From assembly GCA_014529385.2 (NCBI GenBank), contig CM043969.1, forward strand, positions 16,192,446 to 16,256,445: 64,000 nt of DNA, written 5' to 3'. The notes below the pieces were generated by a model. That model saw only the letters and a list, made by a program, of their open reading frames with translations. It did not search any database and was not told the DNA's origin. Shown here piece by piece: positions 21,110-33,059 of the stretch. Made by a program: the position numbers and the translations under genes. Position 1 is the stretch's first letter. Each line of letters starts with the position of its first letter. Source of the stretch: Adiantum capillus-veneris. Lineage: Eukaryota > Streptophyta > Polypodiopsida > Polypodiales > Pteridaceae.

Positions 21110-21646
21110 TCAATTTATTACATGGCTTTTGGAATGCTCATAAGATACGCCTAGCAGGTTGTGATACTCTACTTTATTCGTGAAGTAGTTCATATACTCA
21201 ACATTGAGTGGATAGTAAACTATGGTGTTGAGCCGGGATTCTTCTTTTGGTACTCCAAAAGTTCTAACTCTGTTTGCTGGGATTACATTAGTGACCTTCT
21301 CCAAAAGCCACTCGTTGAGGGTTTGATTGGTGCCGTCAGAGACAGTCATATCCATTCGTGTAGTCAGCAAGTAGAATATATGTACCACCCTCAATTCTTC
21401 TTCCCAACGTATTTTCTTCAAATCGGTAGCCAGGCATCCTAGCTTCCGAGCGTTGATGTAGTAAACCCCTCCTGCAAGTGTCCAATCGAGCCCCCATCCA
21501 CTATCAATGCGAGTGGAGTGCGGCATATGAGCCTTTAGTAGCATCTCCATGACATCTCGCCTGAATTGGTAAACTGAGGATCGTCGAGCTTGTTCATAAA
21601 TAAGCTCAAACACTTGGAACTTTTGATATTCTAGTACGAGGTCTTC
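21110..21646 (-). CDS. Unknown protein, probable internal or terminal exon
   Basis: A 179-codon open stretch begins after a textbook acceptor (TTGGTGTTGCAG|GAAGAC at 21647) in phase 0 and ends at TAA at 21110. It has no upstream ATG in frame, so it is better read as an exon than as a stand-alone ORF. Visible text: EYQKFQVFELIYEQARRSSV, DSGWGLDWTLAGGVYYINAR, EKVTNVIPANRVRTFGVP. I do not recognise a family. Its length and lack of stops among decayed elements suggest fairly recent constraint. Phase 0 fits the donors of the MAPKRTR-type exons at 3418 and 16180. Confidence 0.4.
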   Translation of the reverse strand, partial: EDLVLEYQKFQVFELIYEQARRSSVYQFRRDVMEMLLKAHMPHSTRIDSGWGLDWTLAGGVYYINARKLGCLATDLKKIRWEEELRVVHIFYLLTTRMDMTVSDGTNQTLNEWLLEKVTNVIPANRVRTFGVPKEESRLNTIVYYPLNVEYMNYFTNKVEYHNLLGVSYEHSKSHVIN

Positions 21647-21747
21647 CTGCAACACCAATGCAAGGAATTCGGATCAGCTACATATATACCTTTAGTTCCT
21701 TTTAAATATTCAAACAACACGACTTTATTTCTCAGACTAACCTAACC

Positions 21748-21770
21748 TTGGCTCTAATACCAGGTGGGAG
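21748..21770 (-). promoter_or_regulatory. tRNA-Met-type primer binding site
   Basis: On the minus strand TGGTATTAGAGCCAAGG follows a CCTCCCACC end. It resembles the initiator tRNA-Met PBS of plant LTR elements (TGGTATCAGAGC) with one change. It would mark an LTR end at about 21772. Confidence 0.5.
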
Positions 21771-21771
21771 G

Positions 21772-22540
21772 TCCCCACCCCGCCGTCTCAAACGACGAAT
21801 CTCATGGTAAACTTGGTGGCCACTAGATCTATAGTGGAAGCAAACAAAGTGATTCAGGGTTCATCTAGTGGACGATCTCTCATCACAAAGTGAGTCGAGT
21901 TCGAGCCTACTAGCAATGAGATCAAACTCCACCTCGCATGGGAAGCGTACTTAACTTATCAAGCAATCCTAAGACCCACCTTCCAAGAGGAGAGAAATCA
22001 CGAGTGCCTTTTTTCCCATGTTTCAGAGGCACGTACACTTGAGACTTCGCCACTGTAGGGGCAATGAGTAATACTAGTGTTGATTTATAACACTATGGGG
22101 ACGGAGAGTTCCCGACCAATCGGGACCACCCTTCTCATAGGCATTACCTGAGCCAAGGCCCCACTTTCCACCCCCACACTCACACTTCTTCGTGTGTCCT
22201 AATTACTACCACAATGATTGTTCAACATATAAGTTCCTTGATTAGATTTCGATTCACAGGGTTCGTTAAGACGGGCCTTCAACCAGTATTGCAAAGCGGC
22301 ACCAAGACAGTAATTCTAGTAAAACTTCTACTCAAACTTATTCATTAAAATTCCAATGTTCTAGAGGTACAACATCCCCCCTCCAGCGATAGTTTACTCC
22401 TCCCGTTGTCGCCTAGCTACCCATACAACTAGGTATGTCCACTGTATAGAATGCACGACATGGACATTACCACCGCATAGCTTTTTCTAAAGGGGTAAAG
22501 AGGATTAGCAACTAGGGCTTGAAGTGCCAAAGTACACCTA
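21772..22540 (-). repeat. LTR-like block, copy 2 (minus orientation)
   Basis: Colinear with 2300-3140 and adjoining the PBS-like site. It lies upstream (minus strand) of the unknown exon at 21110-21646. The other border abuts the truncated 5' end of the plus-strand gypsy element at about 22540-22567. Confidence 0.4.
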
Positions 22541-22567
22541 AAAAGTTTACACATAAAAGTTGTTAGA

Positions 22568-24352
22568 ATGGCTGACAATAGTAAAGAGAGTGAAATTAAT
22601 GTTGATAACTTTGATTTTGCTAATGAACAAGTTACTAATGATGCCCCGATGCTTGTTAACTATCTTGTTTCTAGGCTTCAACAATCCATGGGCAATCCAT
22701 CTCTCCAAAGTGAAGTGCAACGGTAGCTCCGTGCTCATGGGATTCTCCAAGCTCCCCACCATGATGAGAGAACACCTAGGAAGCCTCCTTGTGAGACTTC
22801 CAAAAGAGGTCTCTCTCCGATTCGAGAAGAAGAAGAGAATCCATATGAAGGGCTCAAGAATTTACTTCTTGATGATGCATCTCCTTCTCAAAGGAGAACT
22901 CAAGAGCCTCCACCGAAGGAAGGAGAAAGAAGTGAGTCTCCCGCCACCTCGGCGGAGATGGCTCCATGAAGAAGACAGGCTAAACCCACACCATAATTCA
23001 AAGAGGGATGACAAAAATCAAGAGAAGAAAAAGGCGAGAAAGAGGACACCCTCTTCTCCATCTTCTTCATCCTCTTCCTCTTGTGAATGTGATGGTGAGA
23101 CGATGAAGATCAAGACAAGAAAAAGGCGAGAAAGAGGTCACCCTCTTCTCCACCTTCCTCAAATTCTTCACCTTCTGAAGAAAGTGATGGTGCAACCTTT
23201 GAACCATCAAAAATAAGAGGCCATAGGAAATCCTATGCCACATGGAAGAGGTCGTCCAAGCTGAAGAAGTTCAAAGAGGGAGGGAAGAGCATCTCTTTTT
23301 TTACCTATGATGGCACCTTTGGTGCTACGGACAAAGTCTTGGCCTTTATCCAACATTTTGATGCGGCGTTCGGAGATGAGGGCTTCACGGAGTCCTCTAA
23401 GCTACGCCATGTAGCTATGCACTTTCAAAAGTCTGCCAAGCAATGGTGGTCTAGCCTACAAGCCAACGGTGAAGCTCCATGAACTTGGAAAGCTTTAAGA
23501 GCTTCCATTATGAAGAAGTTTTTGGCCACCGATGCCAAAGACAAAGTACTCAATGAATGGCGAAGCTTAAAGATCTCTCCCTATGAATCCATCCACAAAT
23601 ATGTAGACAAGTTTTGGGACCTACAATTCAAAGCCACTGTCTTCAAAAAGTTGGATTTTGGAGAGCAAAAGCAACAATTTTGTGCGGGCTTAACCAAAGA
23701 AATGGCGGAGTATGTCAACTCCCAAAGGCCAGGTACCATATCGGTGGTAATACACCATACTATGGTGGCCTCTCGAATCAATTTCCAAATGGGGGCTAAA
23801 AGAAATAATAAGCCCACGGAAAACAAGGGTTCCAATGAGCCTAAGGGGAAGGACAATGTCCAAAAGTCTCCTAAGGGCAACTCCAACAAAGCTACAGAGA
23901 AGGGAGTTTACAAAGGTAAAAACAAACTCTCTCCTGAAGAGCTTGAGCGTTATCGGAAGGATAACCGGTGTTTCATGTGCGGCAAACAAGGCCATGCATA
24001 CCGCGCTTGTCCCCAAAAGAACACCTGCCATGATCCTCCTAGAGCTACCTTGGTTGAAATCCAAGAGGAGGAGACTCACCACAAAGGATCTCCTCTATGC
24101 CATGCTTGGGGAAAGGTAAGAGAACATGATGCTTTTATTCTCTTTGACCCTGGTTCTACTCACAGTTTTATATCTATAGAGTTGGCCTCCAAGCTAGGCA
24201 TACAAGCCTACGAGATGGGAGATGTCCTACCTGCAGACAATGCTTTCAAGGGGCAAGAAGCTTCAGTCACTCCCTTAATCGGTAAATTGAGGCTTCATGT
24301 CCAAAGCTATGTGGACAAAGAGGACTTCTTTATCTCAAGCATGAGGATGTAA
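22568..24352 (+). pseudogene. Gypsy element gag and protease
   Basis: Gag starts at ATG 22568 (MADNSKESEINVDNF) but has an in-frame TAG after about 53 codons and further stops. The capsid part reads FFTYDGTFGATDKVLAFIQH, AMHFQKSAKQWW, and after a TGA at about 23480 continues WRSLKISPYESIHKYVDKFW. A CCHC zinc knuckle CFMCGKQGHAYRAC lies near 23980. The protease starts at about 24130 with FILFDPGSTHSFI (D-P-G instead of D-S-G, active site altered). A 1-base shift near 24345 separates it from the VILGAPWF motif. Upstream LTR and PBS are missing, so the element is 5'-truncated. Confidence 0.88.
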
Positions 24353-26409
24353 TCCTAGGGGCACCATGGTTTGATCGCCTGGCTGCCAATGCTAAATTCC
24401 CTGAAAGAAGAATCTCCTTTAAGTTCATGGAAAAAGATATGTATATAGATGCTAAGGAAATGGGTAACACTATCCCCATTGTACATACACCAGCTTTCAA
24501 CAAGTCAATAAAGAGCTCTATTTCCGTGTACATGATTTTTGTTAAAGATTCTCAAAATGAACCTAATGCTTTAGCAAAAGAAAATAAAAGCAACCAAAAG
24601 GAATTAGAGTTATCCAATTTTCTCAAGGGGTTTCAAGATGTCTTTATTGACGACATCCCTTGTGAGCTACCTCCTAAACGAGGTAATGATGAACTTCTTC
24701 GAGGAAGTTCATCGCCTAACAAACCTCCTTATAGAGTTTCTCAAGCTCAACAAGAGGAGATTATGCGGCAAGTGTATGAGTTAGTTGAGAAGGGCATGGT
24801 TAGGCCTAGCTCATCTCCATTTTGCTCACCTGTGCTATTAGTGCAAAAGAAAGACGGCACATATCGCATGTGTGTCGACTATAGAGCACCAAATAGGATC
24901 ACTATCAAGAATAGGTTTCCCGTTCCACCGGTAGAAGACCTATTTGATAAGCTACAAGGATCATTCTACTTCAGTAGGATTGACCTAAAAAGTGGCTATC
25001 ATCAAATAAGGATAGTTGATCAAGACAGTGTAAAGACCGCATTTCGCACCACTTTTTGTCTTCCCGAATACATTGTCATGTCTTTTGGCTTGACCAATGC
25101 ACCAACCACATTCAACCACTTGATGGAGAAGTTGTTCAGGCCTCATCGAACCTTCACTGGAGTGTTCTTTGATGATATTATCATCTACTCTAATTCATTA
25201 GACGAACACAAGCAACATCTCCAGGTAATATTTCAAGTTTTAAGAGAGAATAAACTTTATGTAAATCGAAAGAAATGTGAATTTTTATTGCAAGAGATTC
25301 AGTATTTAGGTCACATTATCTCTCAAGATGGCATCCAAATGGATCCATCAAAGTTAGAGGTAATAAAAGAATGGCCTAAACCAAGGAATCTTCATGAACT
25401 AAGAAGCTTTATAGGTATGTGTGCATACTATAGACGCTTCATAGAAAAGTTCTCACAAATTGTGGGACCATTACATGACCTAACAAAGAAGAGCGTTAGG
25501 TATACATGGTCTGCTAAGGAGAACAATGCTTTTGAAAAGCTTATCTCTCAACCTCTGCTTACATTACAGGATCTCTCAAAACCATTTGAGGTCCAATGTG
25601 ATGCTTGTGGTGATTGCCTTGGAGTTGTTTTGCTTCAAGAAGGGCATTCCATAGGCTATGAAAGTCGAAGGCTCGACCCTGCTGAGCAAGATCTACGCAT
25701 ATATGAAAAGGAACTCCTTGCAGTTCTACATGCCTTAGACTCATGGAAGCACTATTTATTGGGGACTCCTTTCATTCTTCAAACGGATCACCAAAGTCTT
25801 AAGTACTTCATGACACAGACCAAGCTCTCCGACAAACAAATGAGGTGGGAAAATTTCCTTTCGCAATTTCATTTTCACATTGCTCACATTGCTGGCAAGC
25901 ATAATCAAGTAGCAGATGCACTCTCAAGATGGCCGAGAGTAAATACAGTTTCCATAGCAACTCACAATGATCTATCTTCAATGATAGATGAGTATGCTAC
26001 TGATCCAGATTTTAGAGATGTGATTTCAGCCCTTGCATTAGGGAAGAAAGAAGAACCATTTACTTTACAAGATGGTTATCTTCTCTATGACAATAGACTA
26101 TGTGTTACTAACTCACTACGTGAGAAAGTAATGTATGAATCTCATGCTCCTCCTTATGCGGGTCATAGAGAGATTCAGTCTACCTTAAAGGGAATTGAAA
26201 CATATTTCTATTGGCCTACCATGAAAGTGAACATACAAGAGTATGTTTCTAAATGTGTGGTATGCCAAAAGACAAAATTTGTAGAGGGAAGCAACCTGGA
26301 TTGCTTTAACCCTTGTCAATCCCTAATTCACCATGGGAGAGCATATCCATGGATTTTATCTTTGGATTGCCTAAGTCTATCCATGGGAATACGGGAATAT
26401 GGACGATAG
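24353..26409 (+). pseudogene. Gypsy element pol: RT, RNase H, integrase start
   Basis: A 660-codon frame is open from 24427. [69 protein letters not shown], the catalytic GVFFDDIIIYSNS, and IQYLGHIISQDGI. RNase H: FEVQCDACGDCLGVVLLQEG, RIYEKELLAVLHALDSWKHY, LQTDHQSLKYFM, IAGKHNQVADALSRWP. Integrase zinc finger: H..H then CVVCQKTK. The long openness suggests the copy is younger than the copia and minus-strand relics. A 1-base shift near 26310 breaks the join to the integrase core. Confidence 0.93.
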
Positions 26410-27431
26410 TAGACAGGTTCAATAAACAAGCTCATTTTATACCTGTCAAAAAGACTATCAAAGCCCATCAAATGGCAACCCTCTTCATTTCACAAATTTT
26501 CAAGTACCATGGCTTGCCAATGTCCATAGTGTCGGATAGAGATCCTAGAATGACCAGTAATTTCTGGAAGGGTCTCTTTGAGAATTTAGGGACAAGGCTA
26601 AACTTCTCTTCGGCCTATCATCCACAAACGGATGGCCAAAGTGAAATAGCTAACCTAACAATTCTCGATCTACTAAAAGCCTATGTAACGGAAGTAGATC
26701 AAAGATCCCAATGGGAGAAGTACTTACCCTTAGTGGATTATGCTTACAATAACACTGTACATACTTCCACGAGAAAAGCACCTTTCGAGGTGATTGAGGA
26801 AAGATCAAAAAGTCCCTTTCTACTTAAGGTACATGGGAAGATCTTCGCTGCAAATGAGTATAGCCGAGACCTACAAGAATCTTTTCAAAAGATTAAGGAT
26901 GCTATCTCTATCTCACAACAAAGGCAAAAGGCTGTTGTTGACAAGCACAGAAGAGCCCAAGCCTTTAAAGAAAATGATTGGGTCTTATTAAAATTTCCCA
27001 AGGCTTGATTAAGGCACACGACAGGCAAGAATCCTACGGGACACCAAAAGTACTATGTTAAACTAGCAAAAAAGTACTATGGTCCCTTCCAGATTCTTAG
27101 GCCAATCAATGAGATGGCCTATCAACTCAAGTTGCCCAATCATTGGCTCATACACAATGCTTTCCATTTGAGCCTATTAAAGCCTTACAAAGGAGAGCCA
27201 CCTCAAGAACCAACTACTGAAGACCCACCGGAGATCGAGGACCAAGAAGAGGTGTTGCAGCCCGAGTCCATTCTCCGACATGAATACAAGGTACTAAGAG
27301 GCAGTAAGACTATCCGACGATATCTTATTAAGTTTAAGAATTGTCCTTTTGAAGATGCTAGATGGATGCAAGGCATACAATTAAAGGATAACCTAAACCT
27401 TGTCAATGCTTACAATGCTTCCCAAGAGTAG
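26313..27431 (+). pseudogene. Gypsy element integrase core and chromodomain-like end
   Basis: From 26313: ISMDFIFGLPKSIHGNTG (first Asp), YHGLPMSIVSDRDPRMTSNF (second Asp), SSAYHPQTDGQSEIAN (catalytic Glu). A stop at 27006 precedes the GPF segment (KKYYGPFQILRPINEMAYQL). The frame at 27114-27431 ends with ESILRHEYKVLRGSKTI and YLIKFKNCPFEDARWM, a chromodomain-like tail. Domain order is standard for a chromodomain-bearing Ty3/gypsy element. Confidence 0.9.
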
Positions 27432-27786
27432 GCAAATGTACAAAATGTTAAAAATGAACAAAGTTTTTGTCTTATAAGACTCTCTTTTTCTTTATTGTGC
27501 ACAAAAATGAAGTAGTATGCATGCTTAGATCAAGTTTGTGGAGATGACGTCTCCCAAACACCAAGTAGAGCTTGTCACTCTACTAAGGAAGACTGATAGG
27601 ACTAATGTGCACACATGCTTGCGGCAGCCTCAGGCTCTCAAGCGCCAAATGGACTAGTCATCCATTGTGGAATGATGTCGTAGGGTAACATAGGGATCCT
27701 CTACCCGCTAAGAAACGGACTCATGAATATGCTTTATCTTCTCTACACCATAGTCGAGGACGACTATGATTTCAAGAGAGAGGTAA

Positions 27787-29363
27787 TGTCATAATAATCA
27801 ATATCTAATTCTCCTAAATGATTTTCTCATGTTAAACTGATCATTTAATATGGGGAAGTGCCAGGGAAGAAAAAGCTAGAATATTGGTTAAGCTAGCAGA
27901 CCGGCCACAGTAGGGATCCAAAGGAGGAAAAATAGGGATCCAAAGGGGGGGTCATCTGCAAAAGAGCCATGTGCAACAATGGGCTTAAAAGACCCTAAGG
28001 TTAAGCCCATTAAGATTTCCAAAATGCTAAGGTTCCAAAATTCAAAGGTTGTGTCCAAAGGTCAAGCATGGGGAGAATTGGATGCTTTGTGTGTGTCCCA
28101 AAAGTCTTTATCAATCCCTACATAGGAGGGGGCGAGCCTTGGGAGTAGGGGATAGAAACTCACACACACACACACACAATCTCCCTTTACACAAAGGGAA
28201 TGAGGGACACATGTCAGCTCCCTAGCCCAGATGCCCACAAGGTGTACCCAATTCCTATTAGATGGCCTTGGAGGTGGACCAATGAGAATTAGGCTAGAGT
28301 AAATCTAGTTGAATTAATTTAAAAACACTTAATAAGAGAACCAATGAGAATTAAGCTCCCTAGAAGACTATTGGACAGTCTCCCAAGGGGTCCAATGAGC
28401 ATTCAGCAGCCCAATGGCTTGCTTGATTCTTATTGGCCAGGAGGCAAAGGGGTCCAATGAGAGTTTAGTTGCATTTATTAATTACATAAAGCTCTCACAA
28501 AAGGGGAAAGGGGGACACATGTCAGAAGGCTATCACATATACTGCTTAATTATCATTGGCTAGCCCTAGGGAGGTCCAATGAGACTGTAGCATGAGCAAA
28601 TAGCAAGAGGGGTCAAGAGAGAGAGGGGGATGATTTTTGCAAGGCATTATCGCACACACACTCACACAATCTCATGTGTGAAGTGAAGAAGACTCTCTCT
28701 CCTTCTCAAGCTTTAATGGAAAGCTTACCACCTACTCCAAGCTTGTGAGAAGGGAGGCCTACACCAACAACTCTTGGCTTTGTGATGCAAATCCAACCAA
28801 GATCCAAGCTTCAATGCATGCTCATCTCCTCTACCATGCTAATTACTAGGCTAAGCTATGCTAAGATGAGTGATTATGTGAGGAGATGTACATCTTTCTC
28901 GTAAGAATACTCCTTCTTCCTCTCAATCTACTCTCATACCCCGCTAGCTCTCACCATCTTCGAAGGTGTGTGAGGTCTTGGGTCTGAGAGAGAATTGATG
29001 TTGTGTTTGATAAGTGTTTTGCTTAGTGCATGAAGCTTTCATCTTCATTGCACTAGCTAGTCTTGAAGGAACACAAAGAATTGTATTGTTCAATGTCTCT
29101 CTTGATGGGAGAAACCATAATACAAAGCCTTTTGGAGGGGGACCGGCTCCATGTAAATCCGGTCCTCAATTGTTGTCAATAGCTTAATTTCTCTCTTTTG
29201 AAAGTATTGTTCATGCTATCTAACTAGGTGTTATGCTTTTTGTTGCTCTCTCCACCCAAGCACTCTTGTAATTCTCATTAGGAATCTATTATAATGAAAT
29301 CCCCACTATGTGAATCATATTAATTTCCGCTACACACAAGTTTCTAGGCCATTAAATGTTACA
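27787..29363 (+). repeat. 3' LTR of the gypsy element (about 1.58 kb)
   Basis: It starts TGTCATAATAATC after the purine stretch AAGAGAGAGGTAA, 356 bp past the pol stop, and probably ends ATGTTACA. There is no 5' LTR in the window to confirm the borders. Inside are a CCAAT array, two copies of GGGACACATGTCAG (about 28205 and 28512), and a short (CA)n run at 28151. The AAAAGGTGTCAGTGG text after the end is only vaguely PBS-like. Confidence 0.6.
28279..28583. promoter_or_regulatory. CCAAT-box array in LTR U3
   Basis: CCAATGAG occurs at 28279, 28341, 28392, 28454 and 28576, with CCAATGGC at 28411 and inverted ATTGGCC/ATTGGCT at about 28432 and 28555. Each sits in a similar frame (GGTCCAATGAGA...TTAG). 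CCAAT boxes bind NF-Y; the array likely acts as an enhancer. Confidence 0.5.
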
Positions 29364-29381
29364 AAAAGGTGTCAGTGGTCC

Positions 29382-30022
29382 TTGAAAACGGGCGCCTTTT
29401 CATTCAATGTGAATGCCTTTTTCATGAGGTAGACGACGCTCATTTAATATGGCTTTCGTCATCATTGAAATTTAAAAAAATCACAAAACTATCAATTGTT
29501 GTTAGAATTTGAAGCTTTTGACACCGCCAATGCGTCCGGAACGTCCAAAAACCTAAAAAACGTCTATCTACATACCTCAATCTGACACCCGGAGAGGGAG
29601 AAATCACCCAAAAACCCCTAAAAAGGGGATTTTGGATCATAGCGCGCAAGGGACCATCTGGAGGATTCTAGATGACCCTCTGCACACCGTCATCCAAATT
29701 TTTTATTTTTTGCCTCACGGCGCACGAAGGGCCATTTGGAATTTTCCAGATGGCCCCCCGCGCGTCGTGAGGCAAAATCTCTTTTTTAGGGGTATTTTGA
29801 CAATTTCTCCTTCTCTGGGTGTCAGATTGAGGCAAGTAGATAGATGTTTTTTAAGTTTTTGGTCATTTTGGACGCATTGGCGGTGTCAAAAACTTAGATT
29901 TTAATACCAATTGATAATTTTGTGATTTTTTTTAATTTAAAGTTGACGAAAGCTATATTGAATGAGCGTCGTGTACTTCATGAAACGACACACGCATTGA
30001 ATGAAAAAGTGACCATTTTCAA
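29382..30022. mobile_element. Foldback element with about 250-bp terminal inverted repeats
   Basis: 29382-29634 and 29773-30022 are inverted copies. Landmarks are TTGAAAAC at the outer end, GACGACGCTCATT(T/C)AATAT, GACACCGCCAATGCGTCC and CTCAATCTGACACCC. The 641-bp unit has no transposase frame. The middle holds two further hairpins of one kind, 29636-29700 and 29707-29778. It sits just after the LTR ending at 29363. No target-site duplication was found. Confidence 0.85.
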
Positions 30023-32020
30023 TTATTTTTGAGAAGTTAGGTTCATTTTTCAGAGTGTTCAGTTGTCCTTTTGGATGTACGCAACAAGTGTAAGTATATT
30101 TTTAAGAACATTTTCTAGAGAGAGAAATAGAATTTCTTAGAAGGCCCTCCAAATGACCTCCAAAATCTCCTAATGACTATATGGAATGTCTCTTAAAGTA
30201 TGGAAGAAAATCTTCTTGTATTGATAATGTCCTTTTCAAGGTGATCGCAATATCAAAGAAGAGATATACCTATAGAGAGTCCACTAGTAAAGAGAACGTT
30301 TATATGAAGAAATTTTGGAACATTGGTGAGGAGATATTTTCATTTAATGAAGTAAAGACATATGAGAAGGTCCTATTTAAAGGGAAAAGATTTATCTATG
30401 TTGTTGTGGATGATGGGGATATAGTCCTACAAGAAAAAGGTCATTGGAAGCCTCATATGACATCCTTCTTTCCTTAGATTTTGATGGAAAATCTATGCTC
30501 TTCTTTCCAAGAAGATACTATAAACCATTATTGTGGGTGATGGAAAGTTTGAACAATTGTTGATGTACTCAATGAATAGAATGAGTGTAATTGATAAGAC
30601 ACCATTGCCTTTCAATTGGGATTGTGTGAGTCCCATTGTTTGGCCATTTTAGCATATGAGTGTCCACCTAGACAGACATCACATTTTTAATAGATTTTTA
30701 TTCTATTATTTTCTTGAGCTAGCTATATTGTGTGTAAATCTGATTCCAAAGTAGCAAGTTGATTCCCTGAGTTGTAATTCTTTCATGATATTTTGTAAAG
30801 GCCCATGTGAGCCAGCCACACTGGCCATTTAGAAAGCCTTATGTATAAAAGATAATGACTTTAGTATGAAAAGGAGGCTTATCTTTTGAATAAGAGGAAA
30901 CTCTATGTACGTACGCTCAAGAAACCAAGCGGCTCCAACTTGTAATCAACTTTTCTAATCATTGGGCAATCCAATTTCAATTACAAAACTTGCATTGTTT
31001 TCAGGTTTCCTTTCTCTTTCATTCAAGTGTAAGCATTTTAAGTTATGTCGAGGTTTTGTGACTACCCGTCTGCAAGCCTAATCTTCAATTTTGAGTGCTT
31101 AAATCACTGTTTTTTGGATTGTTCTATTGTAGTTTTTTTGACCTTGACCATGATGGATCGGGATTTTGGTACCTTGTTAGATGACCTTCTGCCTTTGTAG
31201 AGTTGTGCCGTTAGACCTGATATAACGTCTCTTAAAGTTTTGTGACGATCCGATTCCGTTTAGTCGATGAAATGACGCGATGACCTAGAGTAGTGCGATA
31301 GGAGATATTCACATTTTCCAATTTGGGAGTTGATGTGTTTACTTATTAGGTTTACTTCTTGAGGATTGACAATCTCAAAGAGTCTCTGTACCCCATCCGA
31401 GTCACTTCCCTGATTATTGACACATTATCTTAGTGCCAAATAGCTATACTATAGATGTCCATCATGGCAACCCGCTAAGGTTGGTGCTGTTGCCAAGGAA
31501 TGATCCTTAAATCATAAGTGACCTAGTGTGTATTTAGAGTCCTCCTTTTCTAGAGATTAGTCTTTCCATTCCATTCACAATAGTAGCAAAGTAGCAAAAT
31601 GGGGGTTTAATACTTGATAGAGTCTAGAAGTTGGGGAGTTGCTAGATCTATCTTTGAGAGGTAAAGAGATTTGTGAGTGAGATAGCCAAGAGCATTTCAT
31701 TCTTTGATTTTCTCATTACTTTTAGAGTGTTGTACCATTTTCCATTGAACAACTTATATTTACATTGTTTTGTTCGTTTTGTTTCATATTTCTTTCCATT
31801 ACATAAAAGTAGGGTAAGTAGAAACCATCGCCATCAATTTGGCCTGAAAAGATTGGGGCAAAAAAGGTTGATAACCATATTTTGGGCAAAGAAGATCATA
31901 ACTTTGAAATTCTAGAAATTTGATAGTAGAGACCTAAAAGTTGACCTAAAACCAAAGAGTTGGTGCTCAATGGCTTCAATAAACTCACCAGGTGCAAACT
32001 AATAAGTTTCATCATATTTT
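30023..32020. other. No supported gene
   Basis: An open frame at 30181-30477 (98 codons, Lys-rich) shows no motif. The remainder is AT-rich with no coding, RNA or repeat structure I can support. It may be leader DNA of the element that bears the palindrome array downstream. Confidence 0.4.
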
Positions 32021-32029
32021 GTGGTCAAA

Positions 32030-33034
32030 CACGGATCACGATCCATGTACCTCAATGGCCTTTTTTGTAGAAAAGTTGTCAATGACACTCTGTATCAAAA
32101 GAAAACTGCTCTTACAAAATTTGGTTTCAAGAAAACTTTAAAAATCACATCAAAATTGGCTGATAGGGCAAAAACCACAGAAATAGGTTTACGAGACACA
32201 AAATTGAGCATATCTTGAGATTCTGAGATCCAAACCACAAAAGAGAAAGTGCACCATTTAGAGAAAATAAGTGTTTAGCAACTGTGAAAATTGCAAATTT
32301 ATATGTGGTGGGGCATGGATCGTGATCCATGTATCTCTGAGACAAAACTGGGTAGACCTAAGACTAATTGACAAACACTGACTTCAAATAATTGATACCA
32401 AAGTTTGACATCAATTTGAGCTCAAGAAAATACTCAAATCAAGGGAATTGTGAGAAAATACTCAAAATTAGTCCATCTGACTAGAATTTGGGGGTTTTTG
32501 CCAAACTCAAAAGGTTTTGGGAATTAGCATCAAAGTAGCACTGACAACTAGCTGGCCAACTATCATGTTAAAAGGAGGTTAAACATGGAATTCAATCCAT
32601 ATACCTCATCATAGTTTTTGTTTGAAACTTGAGTAGTATGTAGCGAAGACTTAGATAAACACTTTTTCCAAAAGACACACTGGCAAAAAACTTGAAAAAA
32701 GTGTTCAAAAGAGCCAAAATAAAAAAATAGGCAAAACTTGCCAAAGCAGACTCAAGTTTTCACTTTTGGTTGGTTTTTTCTTATCCAAATCCAAAAATAA
32801 TTTTGGGATAGCTTAGAAATACATTCATCTATAAGTGGTTCAATTTTGGGGTCAAAAGCTCTCCAAACATGGATCGCGATCCACCAAATTTTTGTGTGAG
32901 AACCTAGCCACTTTGATCCACATGCTACTTCTAGTCCAATCCCAAAGTTTCATCTCATTTGGAAATCAAAGTCCGAGTCCGAGTCCGGTTCAATTTTGGG
33001 GTCAAAAGCCTCCAAACATGGATCGCAATCCATG
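32030..33034. repeat. Palindrome array II (CATGGATCGCGATCCATG family)
   Basis: Five copies: 32030-32047, 32314-32331, 32584-32601 (decayed), 32868-32885 and 33017-33034. Consensus CATGGATCGCGATCCATG is a perfect 18-bp palindrome. Start-to-start steps are 284, 270, 284 and 149. The last two copies also share about 30 bp upstream (TTCAATTTTGGGGTCAAAAG). The copies are followed by a similar GTA(C/T)CTC phrase. No coding is present. Confidence 0.8.
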
Positions 33035-33059
33035 TACCCATGTTGATAGCTTGACTTGA

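Noticed and set aside
29364-29380. AAAAGGTGTCAGTGG as a primer binding site
   Set aside because: Too many differences from known PBS, and no internal element follows; the foldback element starts at once.
30181-30477. 98-codon open frame
   Set aside because: No motif, no copies in the window, no splice or promoter context; chance is likely.
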